Source: Streptomyces sp. NBC_00078 (GTDB taxonomy: Bacteria > Actinomycetota > Actinomycetes > Streptomycetales > Streptomycetaceae). Taken from it: a DNA stretch of 64,000 bases. The notes under the pieces are model-generated. The model made no database searches. It was not told the DNA's origin and saw only the letters and a list, made by a program, of their open reading frames with translations. The stretch lies in assembly GCF_026343335.1 (NCBI RefSeq), contig NZ_JAPELX010000001.1:6386001-6450000 (forward strand), read 5' to 3'. Made by a program: the position numbers and the translations under genes. Below are positions 26,291-35,533 of this stretch, piece after piece. Each line of letters begins with the position of its first letter. Positions within the stretch are counted from its first letter, which is position 1.

Positions 26291-28047
26291 TCACGCGGGG
26301 TCCCCGTGCCACGTCCGCCACAGCGCCGCGTACGCGCCGCCGGCGGCCACCAGCTCCTCGTGCGTGCCGAGTTCGGTCAGGCGGCCGCCCTCCATCACGG
26401 CCACCCGGTCCGCGTCGTGGGCGGTGTGCAGACGGTGCGCGATGGCGATGACCGTACGGCCTTGGAGGACGGCGGCCAGGGCGCGCTCGGTGTGGCGGGC
26501 CGTCGCCGGGTCCAGCAACGCCGTGGCCTCGTCGAGGATCAGCGTGTGCGGGTCGGCCAGGACGACGCGGGCCAGGGCGAGCTGCTGGGCCTGGGAACCG
26601 TCCGTAGGGCAACCCCCCTCGCCGAGCCGGGTGCCGAGACCGTCCGGCAGCTCCCGAATCCAGTCCTCGGCGCCGACCGCGGTGAGGGCGGCCCACAGCT
26701 GCTCGTCCGTGGCGGCCGGCTCGGCGATCAGCAGGTTGTCGCGGACCGTGCCGAGGAACACGTGGTGTTCCTGGGTGACCAGGACGACCTGACGGCGCAG
26801 TTGGTCGGGGCCGAGGTCGACGACGGGCACACCGCCGACGGTCACCGTGCCCTCCCCCGGGGCGTCGACACCGGCGAGAAGCCGGCTGAGCGTCGTCTTT
26901 CCGGCGCCGGAGGGGCCGACGACCGCCAGCCGTTCGCCCGGCCGCACGGTCAGGTCGACGCCGCGTAGCACCTCGCCGCCGCGGTCGTAGGCGTAGCGCA
27001 CACCGGTGACGTCGATGCGGTCGTCGGCGGGGGCGGGGGAGCCGGCCGGCACGGTCTGCGGGGCCCGGGCGAGGCCCTCGACGCGGGCGAAGGAGGCGCC
27101 GCTGCTCTGCAGTTGCTCGATCCGCATCAGGATCTCGTCGAGCGGCCCGTTCAGCCGCTGCAGATAGAGGGCCGCCGAGACGACCGCACCCAGGCTCAGC
27201 GTGCCGTGGTCGAGCAGGACTCCGCCGACCAGGAGGACGGCGGCCACCGGCACGAGGTAGGAGACCTCCACCGCCGGAAAGAACACGGTCCGCAGGAACA
27301 GCGTGTACAGCCGGGTCCGCCGCGACGTCTCCAGCGCGTCCCGGCTCGCCGTGACGCGGCGCCGCTGCAGCCGCAGCGCCTCGACGGTCCGGGCGCCGGA
27401 CGCGGTCGCCGCGAGGATCTCCGCGACGTCCGAGGTGGCGGCGCCCTCGGCGAGATAGCCGTCGCGGGCCCGCTTCAGATACCAGCGCAGCGCGCACCAG
27501 ATGCCGGTCAGCCCGACCAGACCGCACGCGCCGAGCAGCGGGTTCAGGGCGAAGACGGCGCCGAGCAGGAACAGCGCCTGCACGCTGTTGACGAGCAGGT
27601 CGGGTCCGACATCGCGCAGGGTGGTGCCGACCAGGGCGACGTCGGCCGTGCCGCGCGCCGTCAGATCACCGGTGCCGGCCCGCTCCAGGACCCCCGCGGG
27701 CAGGGCCAGCGCCCGCTCGACGAACTCCTCCCGCACTCGGGCGAGCGTCCGCTCCCCGAACCGGTGCCCCACATACCGGGCCCACCGGGCCAGCAGCAAC
27801 TGCGCGAGCGAACACACCAGGATCCACAGCGCCAGGCGGTCGACGGCCCCGACACCGCCCCCGCCCCGCACCTCGTCGATGATCCGCCCGACCAGCCAGG
27901 GCCCGGCCAGACCGGCTCCGGCGGCCATCCCGTTCAGCGCCAGCCGGCGGCGAAGGCCCGCGCGTCGGCCCGCAGCAGCCGCAGCATCGCCCGCCGCACG
28001 TCGGCCGGTTCGGCGACGGGGAGCCGGCCCGAGGAGACCGCCGTCAT
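26291..28047 (-). CDS. ABC exporter half (TMD-NBD), apparently frameshifted near its 5' end
   Basis: A type-IV ABC exporter subunit. The open frame from ATG 27928 (545 residues) lacks the start of the membrane domain. The missing part is in another frame: an ATG at 28047 overlaps the upstream stop (ATGA) and encodes MTAVSSGRLPVAEPADVRR through ADARAF, then runs into a stop. Adding one G on the plus strand between 27951 and 27952 joins the frames as ARAF-RRRLALNGM and gives about 585 residues. So this is a one-base deletion in the gene or in the read. Walker A GPSGAGKT, Walker B LILDEAT and the H-loop AHRL are intact, but the signature is degenerate (TDGSQAQQ instead of LSGGQ). Partner: the upstream gene. 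Confidence 0.85.
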
Positions 28048-29861
28048 CTGATCGCCTCCTCGGCCGCGGACTCTTCGGCGTCCCGTGCCACCAGGGCGCG
28101 GTACGCCGGTTCGCTCTCCAGCAGTTCGCGATGGCTTCCCACGGCCGCGGCCCTGCCCTCCTGCAGGAAGTACACGGTGTCCGCCCGGTCCAGCACGAGC
28201 GGTGACGTGGTCGTGACGACGGTGGTACGGCCCTGGCGTGCCGTGCGCAGCCGCTGGGCGATGCGTGCCTCGGTGTGGGCGTCCAGGGCGGAGGTCGGTT
28301 CGACGGCGAGCAGTACCTCGGGGTCGGCCAGCAGGGCGCGCACCAGCCGTATCCGTTGTCGTTGGCCGCCGGAGAGGTTGCGGGCCTGGGCGTCGATCGG
28401 TGAGTCGAGGCCGTCCGGCAGGCCCTGGACGATGTCGTCCGCGACGGCCGCGTGCAGCGCCTCGGACAGGGGCGCCTTCGCGGATGCCCCGGTGCGCGGT
28501 CCGGCGTCCGCGGGTGTGTTGTGGCTGGTCGCGCCCCGCGACGGAGCCGCGTCCTGACGCAGTCCGGCGCCCCCCGGCGGCGTTACGGAGCCGTCCACCA
28601 CCTCGTGCAGGGTGCCTGCGAAGAGGTCCGCCTCGTGGTCCGCCACCAGGATGCGCTCCCGGATCTGCGGCAGCGTGATCTCGTCGAGGGGTATGCCGCC
28701 CCAGGTCGCGTTCGACGGCACATACCGCCCGAGCCGGTCGACGACCGCCGCCGCGTCGGCCGGGTGGCCGCAGGCCAGCGCGGTCAGCTGTCCCGGCCGC
28801 ACCCGCACTCCGGACTCCGGGTCGTGCAGCACCGCCGGCTGTGCGGGCGCGTCCCGGGTGCCGATGTCGGCCGGCGGCTCCAGCCGCAGGAACCGTACGA
28901 GCCGCCGTGCCGACACCAGCCCGCGGCTGATCTGGTAGCCGCACTCGACCCAGAACGCCACCGGTCCCACCAGCACGGCCACATAGCCGTACACCGACAC
29001 CAACTCGCCGATGCTGATGGCCCCTTGGGCGGCGAGCCGGGCCGCCATCCAGGTGACCACCGCGAGGAACAGGGTCGGCAGTCCGACGCCGAGCGCCTGG
29101 ACCCAGCTGGTCACCGCCCCGACCCGGTAGCCCTGCCGGCGCAGCCGCTGCGAGTCACGGTGGAAGGCGTCGGCGAACAGCCCTTTGCCGCCGAGGCCGT
29201 TGAGGACCCGCAGGCCGCCGGCGAGGTCGGCGATGCGGGCGGTGAGCACGCCCTGCCGCTCCCGGTACTCGGTCTCCGTGCCCTGCAGCCGGGCGAGGAG
29301 AGGCCCGACGAGGACGACGATCAGCGGCATCCCGAGGAGGACGACGGCGGCGATGAGCGGCGAGATGGCCACCAGCAGCCCGGCGACCGCCAGATAGGCG
29401 ACGACCGTGCCGACCCCGGGCCCGACGACCGTCAGCGACTGGCTGATCGTCTGCACATCGCCCACCCCGATGGTGACGACCTCCCCGGCCCCGACCCGGC
29501 GCGGCAGCGCGGCGCCCAGCCGGACCGCCTGTCCCACGACGACCTTGACCGTGCGGAAGTTGGCGTCCATCCGCACCCGGGTCATCGTGCGGTGCCGCAT
29601 GATGCTCAGCCAGGCGTTGAACGCTCCCACCGCGAACAGCGCGGCGGTCCAGCCCGCCAGCGCCGGATAGTCACCGGGCTCCAGCCCGTCGTCGATCGCC
29701 CGGGACAGCAGATACGGCGTCGCCGCGAGCAGCGCCATCCACACACTGCCCAGCACCGCTCCGGCGAGTGACCTGCCGGGCTGGCAGCGGACCAGCCACC
29801 ACAGGTAACGCCCGCCGCCGCGACAGTCCGGCGTCCCGGGATCCCCGTACGCGTCGATCAT
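28044..29861 (-). CDS. ABC exporter half with degenerate ATP site (heterodimer partner)
   Basis: The 605-residue TMD-NBD protein starts at ATG 29861, with GGGGGA upstream; a GTG at 29912 would add 17 residues. Six membrane helices precede an unusual NBD. The Walker A position reads CGHPADAAAVV with no GK(S/T), Walker B ends in LAVEPTS with Val for the metal-binding Asp, and the H-loop His is missing (TTTSPLVLD). The signature LSGGQRQR is perfect. There is also a low-complexity insert of about 45 residues before the signature. It pairs with the downstream gene, whose motifs are degenerate in the opposite places, giving one consensus and one dead ATP site. The substrate is unknown. Confidence 0.88.
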   Translation of the reverse strand: MIDAYGDPGTPDCRGGGRYLWWLVRCQPGRSLAGAVLGSVWMALLAATPYLLSRAIDDGLEPGDYPALAGWTAALFAVGAFNAWLSIMRHRTMTRVRMDANFRTVKVVVGQAVRLGAALPRRVGAGEVVTIGVGDVQTISQSLTVVGPGVGTVVAYLAVAGLLVAISPLIAAVVLLGMPLIVVLVGPLLARLQGTETEYRERQGVLTARIADLAGGLRVLNGLGGKGLFADAFHRDSQRLRRQGYRVGAVTSWVQALGVGLPTLFLAVVTWMAARLAAQGAISIGELVSVYGYVAVLVGPVAFWVECGYQISRGLVSARRLVRFLRLEPPADIGTRDAPAQPAVLHDPESGVRVRPGQLTALACGHPADAAAVVDRLGRYVPSNATWGGIPLDEITLPQIRERILVADHEADLFAGTLHEVVDGSVTPPGGAGLRQDAAPSRGATSHNTPADAGPRTGASAKAPLSEALHAAVADDIVQGLPDGLDSPIDAQARNLSGGQRQRIRLVRALLADPEVLLAVEPTSALDAHTEARIAQRLRTARQGRTTVVTTTSPLVLDRADTVYFLQEGRAAAVGSHRELLESEPAYRALVARDAEESAAEEAIR

Positions 29862-29942
29862 CCGTCCCCCGATCCCTGCGCCCGGCCGACGTCCACACCC
29901 ACCGGTGTCCACGTCGGACCGATGTCCACCTCAGACCGGCGT

Positions 29943-31802
29943 CTACGCCAGGCTGTCCCGCCATGCCCGGTGCAGATCCGCGAACCGCCCGGTGCCCGCC
30001 ACGAGTTCGGCCGGACTGCCGTCCTCCACGATCTTCCCGTGCTCCATGACCAGTACCCGGTCCGCGATCTCGACGGTCGACAGCCGGTGCGCGATGACGA
30101 CCGCCGTGCGCCCGTGCAGCACCGTCGACATCGCCCGCTGCACGGCCCGTTCACCCGGGATGTCGAGCGAGCTGGTCGCCTCGTCGAGGATGAGTACCGC
30201 GGGGTCTGCGAGCAACGCCCGCGCGAAGGCCACGAGCTGGCGCTGGCCGGCCGAGATACGGCCGCCCCGCTTGCGTACGTCCGTGTCGTACCCGTCGGGC
30301 AGCGCCTCGATGAAGTCGTGCGCGCCGATCGACTTCGCGGCGCGCTCGATCTGCTCGCGGGTCGCGTCCGGGCGGCCGATGGCGATGTTCTCGGCGACCG
30401 TCCCGGAGAACAGGAACGCCTCCTGCGTCACCATCACCACCCCGCGCCGCAGTTCGGGCACGGACAGCTCGCGCAGGTCCACGCCGTCCAGCAGGACCCG
30501 GCCCTCGGAGGGGTCGTAGAAGCGGGCGAGCAGCTTGGCCAGGGTCGACTTGCCGGCGCCGGTCGAGCCGACGACCGCGACCGTCTGCCCGGCCGGGACG
30601 GTGAGGCCGAAGCGGGGCAGGACCTCGCCGCCGGTGCGGTAGCCGAAGGCGACCTCGTCGAAGACGACCTCGCGACCGGGGTGCTCGCTCTTGAGTGCGG
30701 GCAGTTCCACGGGACTCGACGGCTCCGGGACGGTCGGTGTCTGCGCCAGCAGTCCGGCGATCTTCTCCAGGGAGGCCGCCGCCGACTGGTACGAGTTCAG
30801 GAACATGCCGAGCCGGTCGATGGGGTCGTACAGGCGGCGGAGGTAGAGCACGGCGGCGGCCAGGACGCCCAGCTCCAGCGAGCCGCCCGCCACCCGGTAG
30901 GCGCCCCACAGCACGATGCCCGCGACGGCCGTGTTGGCGACCAGCCGGGAGCCGACGACATAGCGGGCCATCTCCAGCAACGCGTCGCCGTTGACCCGCT
31001 CGTGCCGCCGGTTCAGCGTCCGGAAGGCGGCGTCGTTGGCGGCCTCGCGGCGGAAGGCGCGCACCGGGCGGATGCCGTTCATCGTCTCGACGAACTTGAC
31101 GATCACGGCGGCGATGGCGGTGGAGCGCAGGCGGTACACCCGGACCGCGCGCCGCTGGTAGATCCGTACGAGGAGGTACAGCGGCACGAAGGACGCCACC
31201 GCGACCGCCCCGAGGGCGAGATCCAGCCAGAGCAGCATCGCCGAGATGTAGACGAAGGAGAGGATGACCATGACGAGTTCCTGCAGGCCCTCGCTGAGCA
31301 GTTCGCGCAGGGACTCGACATCGGTCGTCGACCGGGAGATGAGCCGGCCCGAGGTGTAGCGCTCGTGGAAGTCGAGGCTGAGTGCCTGCGCGTGGCGGAA
31401 GATACGGCCGCGCAGGTCGAGCAGCACGTCCTGGTTGACGCGGGCGGCGGCGATGACGAACGCGTACTGGAGCCCGCCGGAGACCAGCGCGCACAGCAGA
31501 TAGACCCCGGCCACCGCGATCAGCGGGCCGTGACGCCGGTCCCGGAAGGCCGGGACGGCGGTGTCGATCGCGTAGGCCACCAGCAGCGGGCCCGCCTGGA
31601 CGGCCGCCTGCTGGAGCAGCAGCAGGAGGGTGGTGAAGGCGACGCGGGCCTTCATCGGGGCGAGCAGGGTTCGCAGCAGGGCGGCGGTGGCGCCCGGGGG
31701 AGTGGGCAGCACATCCCGGTCGAAGGGGTCGGTGGCGTCCTTGGGGCGGGGGAGGTCCGGCTCGTCGTCCGCCGTGGGGACAGACGTGCTGGTGGCCGTC
31801 AT
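29943..31802 (-). CDS. ABC exporter half (TMD-NBD), canonical ATPase
   Basis: The 619-residue protein starts at ATG 31802, overlapping the upstream exporter stop by 4 nt (ATGA). An N-terminal cytoplasmic extension of about 45 residues precedes six membrane helices. The NBD has Walker A GSTGAGKST, signature ISAGQRQL, Walker B LILDEATSS with the catalytic Glu, and H-loop AHRLST. It is the competent half of a heterodimeric multidrug-type exporter with the upstream gene. It ends 81 nt before the next exporter pair, so all four exporter genes may share a transcript. Confidence 0.92.
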   Translation of the reverse strand: MTATSTSVPTADDEPDLPRPKDATDPFDRDVLPTPPGATAALLRTLLAPMKARVAFTTLLLLLQQAAVQAGPLLVAYAIDTAVPAFRDRRHGPLIAVAGVYLLCALVSGGLQYAFVIAAARVNQDVLLDLRGRIFRHAQALSLDFHERYTSGRLISRSTTDVESLRELLSEGLQELVMVILSFVYISAMLLWLDLALGAVAVASFVPLYLLVRIYQRRAVRVYRLRSTAIAAVIVKFVETMNGIRPVRAFRREAANDAAFRTLNRRHERVNGDALLEMARYVVGSRLVANTAVAGIVLWGAYRVAGGSLELGVLAAAVLYLRRLYDPIDRLGMFLNSYQSAAASLEKIAGLLAQTPTVPEPSSPVELPALKSEHPGREVVFDEVAFGYRTGGEVLPRFGLTVPAGQTVAVVGSTGAGKSTLAKLLARFYDPSEGRVLLDGVDLRELSVPELRRGVVMVTQEAFLFSGTVAENIAIGRPDATREQIERAAKSIGAHDFIEALPDGYDTDVRKRGGRISAGQRQLVAFARALLADPAVLILDEATSSLDIPGERAVQRAMSTVLHGRTAVVIAHRLSTVEIADRVLVMEHGKIVEDGSPAELVAGTGRFADLHRAWRDSLA

Positions 31803-33658
31803 CGGTGGTCCTCCGCTTCTCCGGTCCCGGACATGAGATGGGCGTATTCGGCGTTCGTGCGCAGCAGTTCGTGATGCGTGCCGACGGCGGTGATCCGGCC
31901 GCCGGAGAGCAGGGCGACCCGGTCGGCGAGCAGGACCGTGGACGGGCGGTGCGCCACGATGAGGGCGGTGGTGTCGGCGAGCACGTCCCGCAGGGCGGCC
32001 TCCACGGCGGCCTCGGTGTGCACGTCGAGGGCGGACAGGGGGTCGTCGAGGACGAGGAACCGCGGTCTGCCCACGACCGCTCGCGCCAGCGCCAGCCGCT
32101 GCCGCTGGCCGCCGGAGAGGCTGAGCCCCTGCTCGCCGACCCGGGTGTTGGTCCCCTGGGGCAGCGCGTGCGCGAAGCCGGCCTGGGCGACGGACAGCGC
32201 CCGGTCCAACTCGGCTGTCCCCGCGCCGGCTTCGGCCCCCATGAGGACGTTGTCCCCGACGCTCGCCGAGAAGAGGGTCGGCTCCTCGAAGGCGACCGCG
32301 ACCATGGAGCGCAGCTCCTCGCGGGAGAGGGCGGCGATGTCCTCGCCGTCCAGCGTGATCCGCCCGGACGTCACCTCGTGCAGACGCGGGACGAGGGCGG
32401 TCAGGGTCGTCTTGCCGCTGCCGGTGGCGCCCACCAGGGCCAAGGACTCGCCGGGGCGGACATGGAGGTCGATGCGGTCGAGGACGGGCGGGGAGTCCTC
32501 GGGGGCGTCGGGATAGCGGAACCGCACGTCGAGGAAGCGCAGGCCGTCCCTGCCGGCTGCCGGCCGGTGGGAGCCGTCCGCGTCCCCCGGCCCGGTCTCG
32601 CCCCCTTGCCCGGCCGCGCGATGACCCGGCCCGGCGACCGTTTCCGTCTCCGGCGGTTCGTCCATCACCTCGAAGTACCGCTCCGTGGCCGTCGCCGCCT
32701 CCTGGCTCATCGCGAGCAGGAAGCCGATGGAGTCCACCGGCCACCGCAGGGCGAGGGCCGTCGACAGGAACGCCACCAGCGTCCCCGCGGACAGGTTCCC
32801 GTCGGCCACCTGCACCGTGCCGAGCACCAGCGCCGCCCCGATCGCGACCTCCGGCAGCGTGACGATGACACCCCAGATCGTGGCGAGCAGCCCCGCCTTG
32901 CGCAGTTCCGTCCCCCGCAGGGTCCGCGACAGCTCCCGGAACGCGCGCGCCTGGCTGCGGTGCCGCCCGAACCCCTTGATGATCCGGATGCCGAGCACGC
33001 TCTCCTCGACGACCGTCGTCAGATCGCCGACCTGGTCCTGGGAGAGCCGCGCCACCTCGGCGTACCGCTGCTCGAAGACCAGGCATGTGACCATCACGGG
33101 GACGGCCGGCCCCAGGATGACCAGCCCGAGCGTCCAGTCCTGCAGCAGCATGATCACCACGCCGACGAGGATCGTCACGCCGTTGACCAGAAGGAACGTC
33201 AGGGGAAAGGCGAGGAACTGGCGCAGCAGCATCAGGTCCGTGGTGCCGCGCGACAGCAGCTGCCCCGAGGACCACCGGTCGTGGAAGGAGACCGGCAGCC
33301 GCTGCAGATGCCCGTACAGATCTGCCCGCATCCCCGCCTCGACGCTCGACAGCGGCCGCGCCACCAGCCACCGGCGCAGCCCGAACAGCACCGCCTCCGT
33401 GAGCCCGAGCAGCAGCAGGTACAGCGCCCCGAGCCAGACGCCCGCCGGATCTCGGTCGGCGACCGGCCCGTCGACCATCCACTTCAGTACGAGCGGGATC
33501 ACGAGCCCCGTGCAGGAGGCGACGACGGCGACGGACGCGGCGCTGAAGAGCCGCGCCCGCACGGGCCGCACGTACGGCCACAGGCGCAGCAGCGTCCGCA
33601 CGGCGGATCGGTCGGTGGTCTTCCCCGGTTCCTCGGTGGTTGCACGTGTCGTCGCCAT
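31799..33658 (-). CDS. ABC exporter half with Asp in place of the catalytic Glu
   Basis: The 619-residue TMD-NBD protein starts at ATG 33658. Walker A GATGSGKTT, signature LSLSGGQRQRLALAR and H-loop AHRPST are good, but Walker B reads LVLDDPLSALD, with Asp replacing the catalytic Glu. That substitution marks the degenerate site of heterodimeric exporters such as BmrC/D and TM287/288. It is the first gene of the four-gene exporter cluster and lies divergent from the DrrAB-like operon. A perfect 26-bp palindrome sits in the shared promoter region. Confidence 0.92.
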   Translation of the reverse strand: MATTRATTEEPGKTTDRSAVRTLLRLWPYVRPVRARLFSAASVAVVASCTGLVIPLVLKWMVDGPVADRDPAGVWLGALYLLLLGLTEAVLFGLRRWLVARPLSSVEAGMRADLYGHLQRLPVSFHDRWSSGQLLSRGTTDLMLLRQFLAFPLTFLLVNGVTILVGVVIMLLQDWTLGLVILGPAVPVMVTCLVFEQRYAEVARLSQDQVGDLTTVVEESVLGIRIIKGFGRHRSQARAFRELSRTLRGTELRKAGLLATIWGVIVTLPEVAIGAALVLGTVQVADGNLSAGTLVAFLSTALALRWPVDSIGFLLAMSQEAATATERYFEVMDEPPETETVAGPGHRAAGQGGETGPGDADGSHRPAAGRDGLRFLDVRFRYPDAPEDSPPVLDRIDLHVRPGESLALVGATGSGKTTLTALVPRLHEVTSGRITLDGEDIAALSREELRSMVAVAFEEPTLFSASVGDNVLMGAEAGAGTAELDRALSVAQAGFAHALPQGTNTRVGEQGLSLSGGQRQRLALARAVVGRPRFLVLDDPLSALDVHTEAAVEAALRDVLADTTALIVAHRPSTVLLADRVALLSGGRITAVGTHHELLRTNAEYAHLMSGTGEAEDHR

Positions 33659-33761
33659 CAGCAGTGAGCCTACGGATCGGCACTGACAACGCCCACCGGG
33701 TTTTGGCCGGATCCGGGTCGGCCATCGGACCTACGACCTGCGCGTTCGAGGGGTCGTACGC

Positions 33762-33787
33762 GCGCATCAACCGATCGGTTGATGCGC
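33762..33787. promoter_or_regulatory. Perfect 26-bp palindrome between divergent ABC transporter operons
   Basis: The half-site GCGCATCAACCGA is followed by its exact complement with no spacer. The AACCGATCGGTT core resembles operators of TetR-type repressors. It lies 104 nt upstream of the exporter gene at 33658 and 54 nt upstream of the drrA-like start, in the 183-bp region shared by both operons. No repressor gene is adjacent, so the binding protein would be encoded elsewhere. Confidence 0.65.
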
Positions 33788-33841
33788 CTTCGAGCGCGAC
33801 GGCCGATGTGGCGGGCACCCGCTTCCCGCGACGCTGATGCC

Positions 33842-34747
33842 ATGCCTGTCATCGAAGTCACCGACCTGCGCAAGTCCTACGGCGGCCGACCCGTCGTCGA
33901 CGGTGTCTCCTTCGCCGTCGAGGAGGGCGAGATCTTCGGGATCCTCGGCCCGAACGGCGCCGGCAAGACCACCACCGTCGAGTGTGTCGAGGGACTGCGC
34001 GTCCCCGACGCGGGCCGTGTCCGCGTCACCGGCCTCGACCCCGTCGCCGACCACGCACGCGTGGCCGGCGTCCTGGGCGCGCAGCTCCAGCAGAGCGAGC
34101 TGCAGCCCAAGCTGACCGTCCGCGAGGCACTGGAGCTGTACGCCTCCTTCTACCCGGCGCCGCTCGACTGGGCGCCGCTCGCCGAGCGCCTCGGACTGAC
34201 CTCCAAGCTGACCACCCGGTTCGGCAAGCTGTCCGGCGGCCAGAAACAGCGCCTGTTCATCGCGCTCGCACTGATCGGCAACCCGCGGATCGTCGTACTG
34301 GACGAGCTGACCACCGGCCTGGACCCGCGGGCCCGCCGGGACACCTGGCAGCTCATCGAGGACGTGCGGGCAGGCGGTGTGACGGTCCTGCTGGTCACCC
34401 ACTTCATGGAGGAGGCCCAGCGGTTGTGCGACCGGATCGCGGTGATCGACAAGGGCCGGGTGGCCGCCCTGGACACCCCGGCGGGTCTCATCCAGCGCTC
34501 CGCGGGCGCCACCGTCATCAGCTTCACCCCGTCCGCGCCACTGGACGACCGTGACCTGAACGCGCTCCCGGCGCTCGCGTCCATCGGGCACAAGGACGGC
34601 CGTATCACGCTCGCCGGCACGGACGAGACCGTCAACGCCGTCATCACCCTCCTCGCCCGCCACCGCATCACGGCCCATCAGCTCCGCGTCGTGGACGCCA
34701 CGCTCGACGACGCCTTCCTCGACCTGACGAAGGAGGCAGCGGTATGA
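33842..34747 (+). CDS. ABC transporter ATPase, DrrA/CcmA-like
   Basis: The 301-residue NBD starts at ATG 33842, where similarity begins; no ribosome site is seen, so it may be leaderless. Walker A is GPNGAGKTTT, the signature is LSGGQKQRLFIAL, and Walker B is IVVLDELTTGLDPRARR. A C-terminal extension of about 80 residues (from LDTPAGLIQ) is typical of DrrA-type exporters. It pairs with the overlapping permease gene (ATGA). A two-component system follows in the same direction, the usual arrangement for drug- or envelope-stress exporters. Confidence 0.92.
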   Translation: MPVIEVTDLRKSYGGRPVVDGVSFAVEEGEIFGILGPNGAGKTTTVECVEGLRVPDAGRVRVTGLDPVADHARVAGVLGAQLQQSELQPKLTVREALELYASFYPAPLDWAPLAERLGLTSKLTTRFGKLSGGQKQRLFIALALIGNPRIVVLDELTTGLDPRARRDTWQLIEDVRAGGVTVLLVTHFMEEAQRLCDRIAVIDKGRVAALDTPAGLIQRSAGATVISFTPSAPLDDRDLNALPALASIGHKDGRITLAGTDETVNAVITLLARHRITAHQLRVVDATLDDAFLDLTKEAAV

Positions 34748-35508
34748 GCACCGCCGCCGCAGTGAAGACCGGTATGAGCACCGCCGTCCTGAAGACCGAG
34801 GTCCGCCTCTTCCGCCGGGAACCGGGCGCCCTCTTCTGGATCCTGCTGTTCCCGACCCTGCTACTGGTGATCCTCGGTTCCATCCCGTCCTTCCGGACGC
34901 ACAACGCCGACCTCGGCGGCCTGCGCACCATCGACGTCTACGTCCCGGTGGCCGTGCTGCTCGGCATGATCGTCGGCGGCCTGCAGTCGATGCCGCAGAC
35001 CCTCACCGGCTACCGCGAGCGCGGCATCCTGCGCCGCATGGCCACCACACCGGTCCGCCCGAGCGCCCTGCTGTCCGCGCAGATGCTGGTGTACGGCGGG
35101 GCCGCCCTCGCATCGGCCCTGCTCTCCCTCGCGGTCGGACGGCTCGGCTTCGGCGTACGACTGCCGAAGCAGCCCTTCGGATACGTCCTCGCCCTGCTCC
35201 TGGCCGTTCTGGTCGCGCTCGCTCTCGGATCGGTGGTGTCGGCGCTGTCCCGTACGACGAAGATCGCCGGTGCGATCGGTTCCGCGGTGTTCTTCCCGGC
35301 GATGTTCTGCGCGGGCGTGTGGCTGCCGGTGCAGGCCATGCCCGACACCCTCGCCCGGATCGTCGGCTACACCCCCTTCGGGGCGGCGGCGCAGGCGCTC
35401 AACCAGGCGGCGGCGGGGCACTGGCCGGGCTGGACCCACCTGGGCGTGCTGGCGGTGTGGATCCTGTTGCTGACGGGTGCCGCGTCCCGCTGGTTCCGCT
35501 GGGAGTAG
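34744..35508 (+). CDS. ABC-2 type permease (DrrB-like)
   Basis: The 254-residue membrane protein has six predicted helices and the ABC-2 segment GILRRMATTPVRPSALL, where a conserved loop contacts the ATPase. The ATG at 34744 has AAGGAGG 7 nt upstream and overlaps the ATPase stop. A 16-nt repeat (GGTATGAGCACCGCCG) brings a second in-frame ATG at 34774, so a 244-residue product is possible. It should form a dimer with two copies of the adjacent ATPase. Confidence 0.92.
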   Translation: MSTAAAVKTGMSTAVLKTEVRLFRREPGALFWILLFPTLLLVILGSIPSFRTHNADLGGLRTIDVYVPVAVLLGMIVGGLQSMPQTLTGYRERGILRRMATTPVRPSALLSAQMLVYGGAALASALLSLAVGRLGFGVRLPKQPFGYVLALLLAVLVALALGSVVSALSRTTKIAGAIGSAVFFPAMFCAGVWLPVQAMPDTLARIVGYTPFGAAAQALNQAAAGHWPGWTHLGVLAVWILLLTGAASRWFRWE

Positions 35509-35533
35509 GCGAGGGGCCGTGCAGACTGGGGAC

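Noticed and set aside
29943..33818. A 1291-codon minus-strand open frame that seems to fuse two exporters
   Set aside because: The part above 31802 is out of frame with the real upstream exporter gene. The true gene starts at the ATG overlapping that gene's stop.
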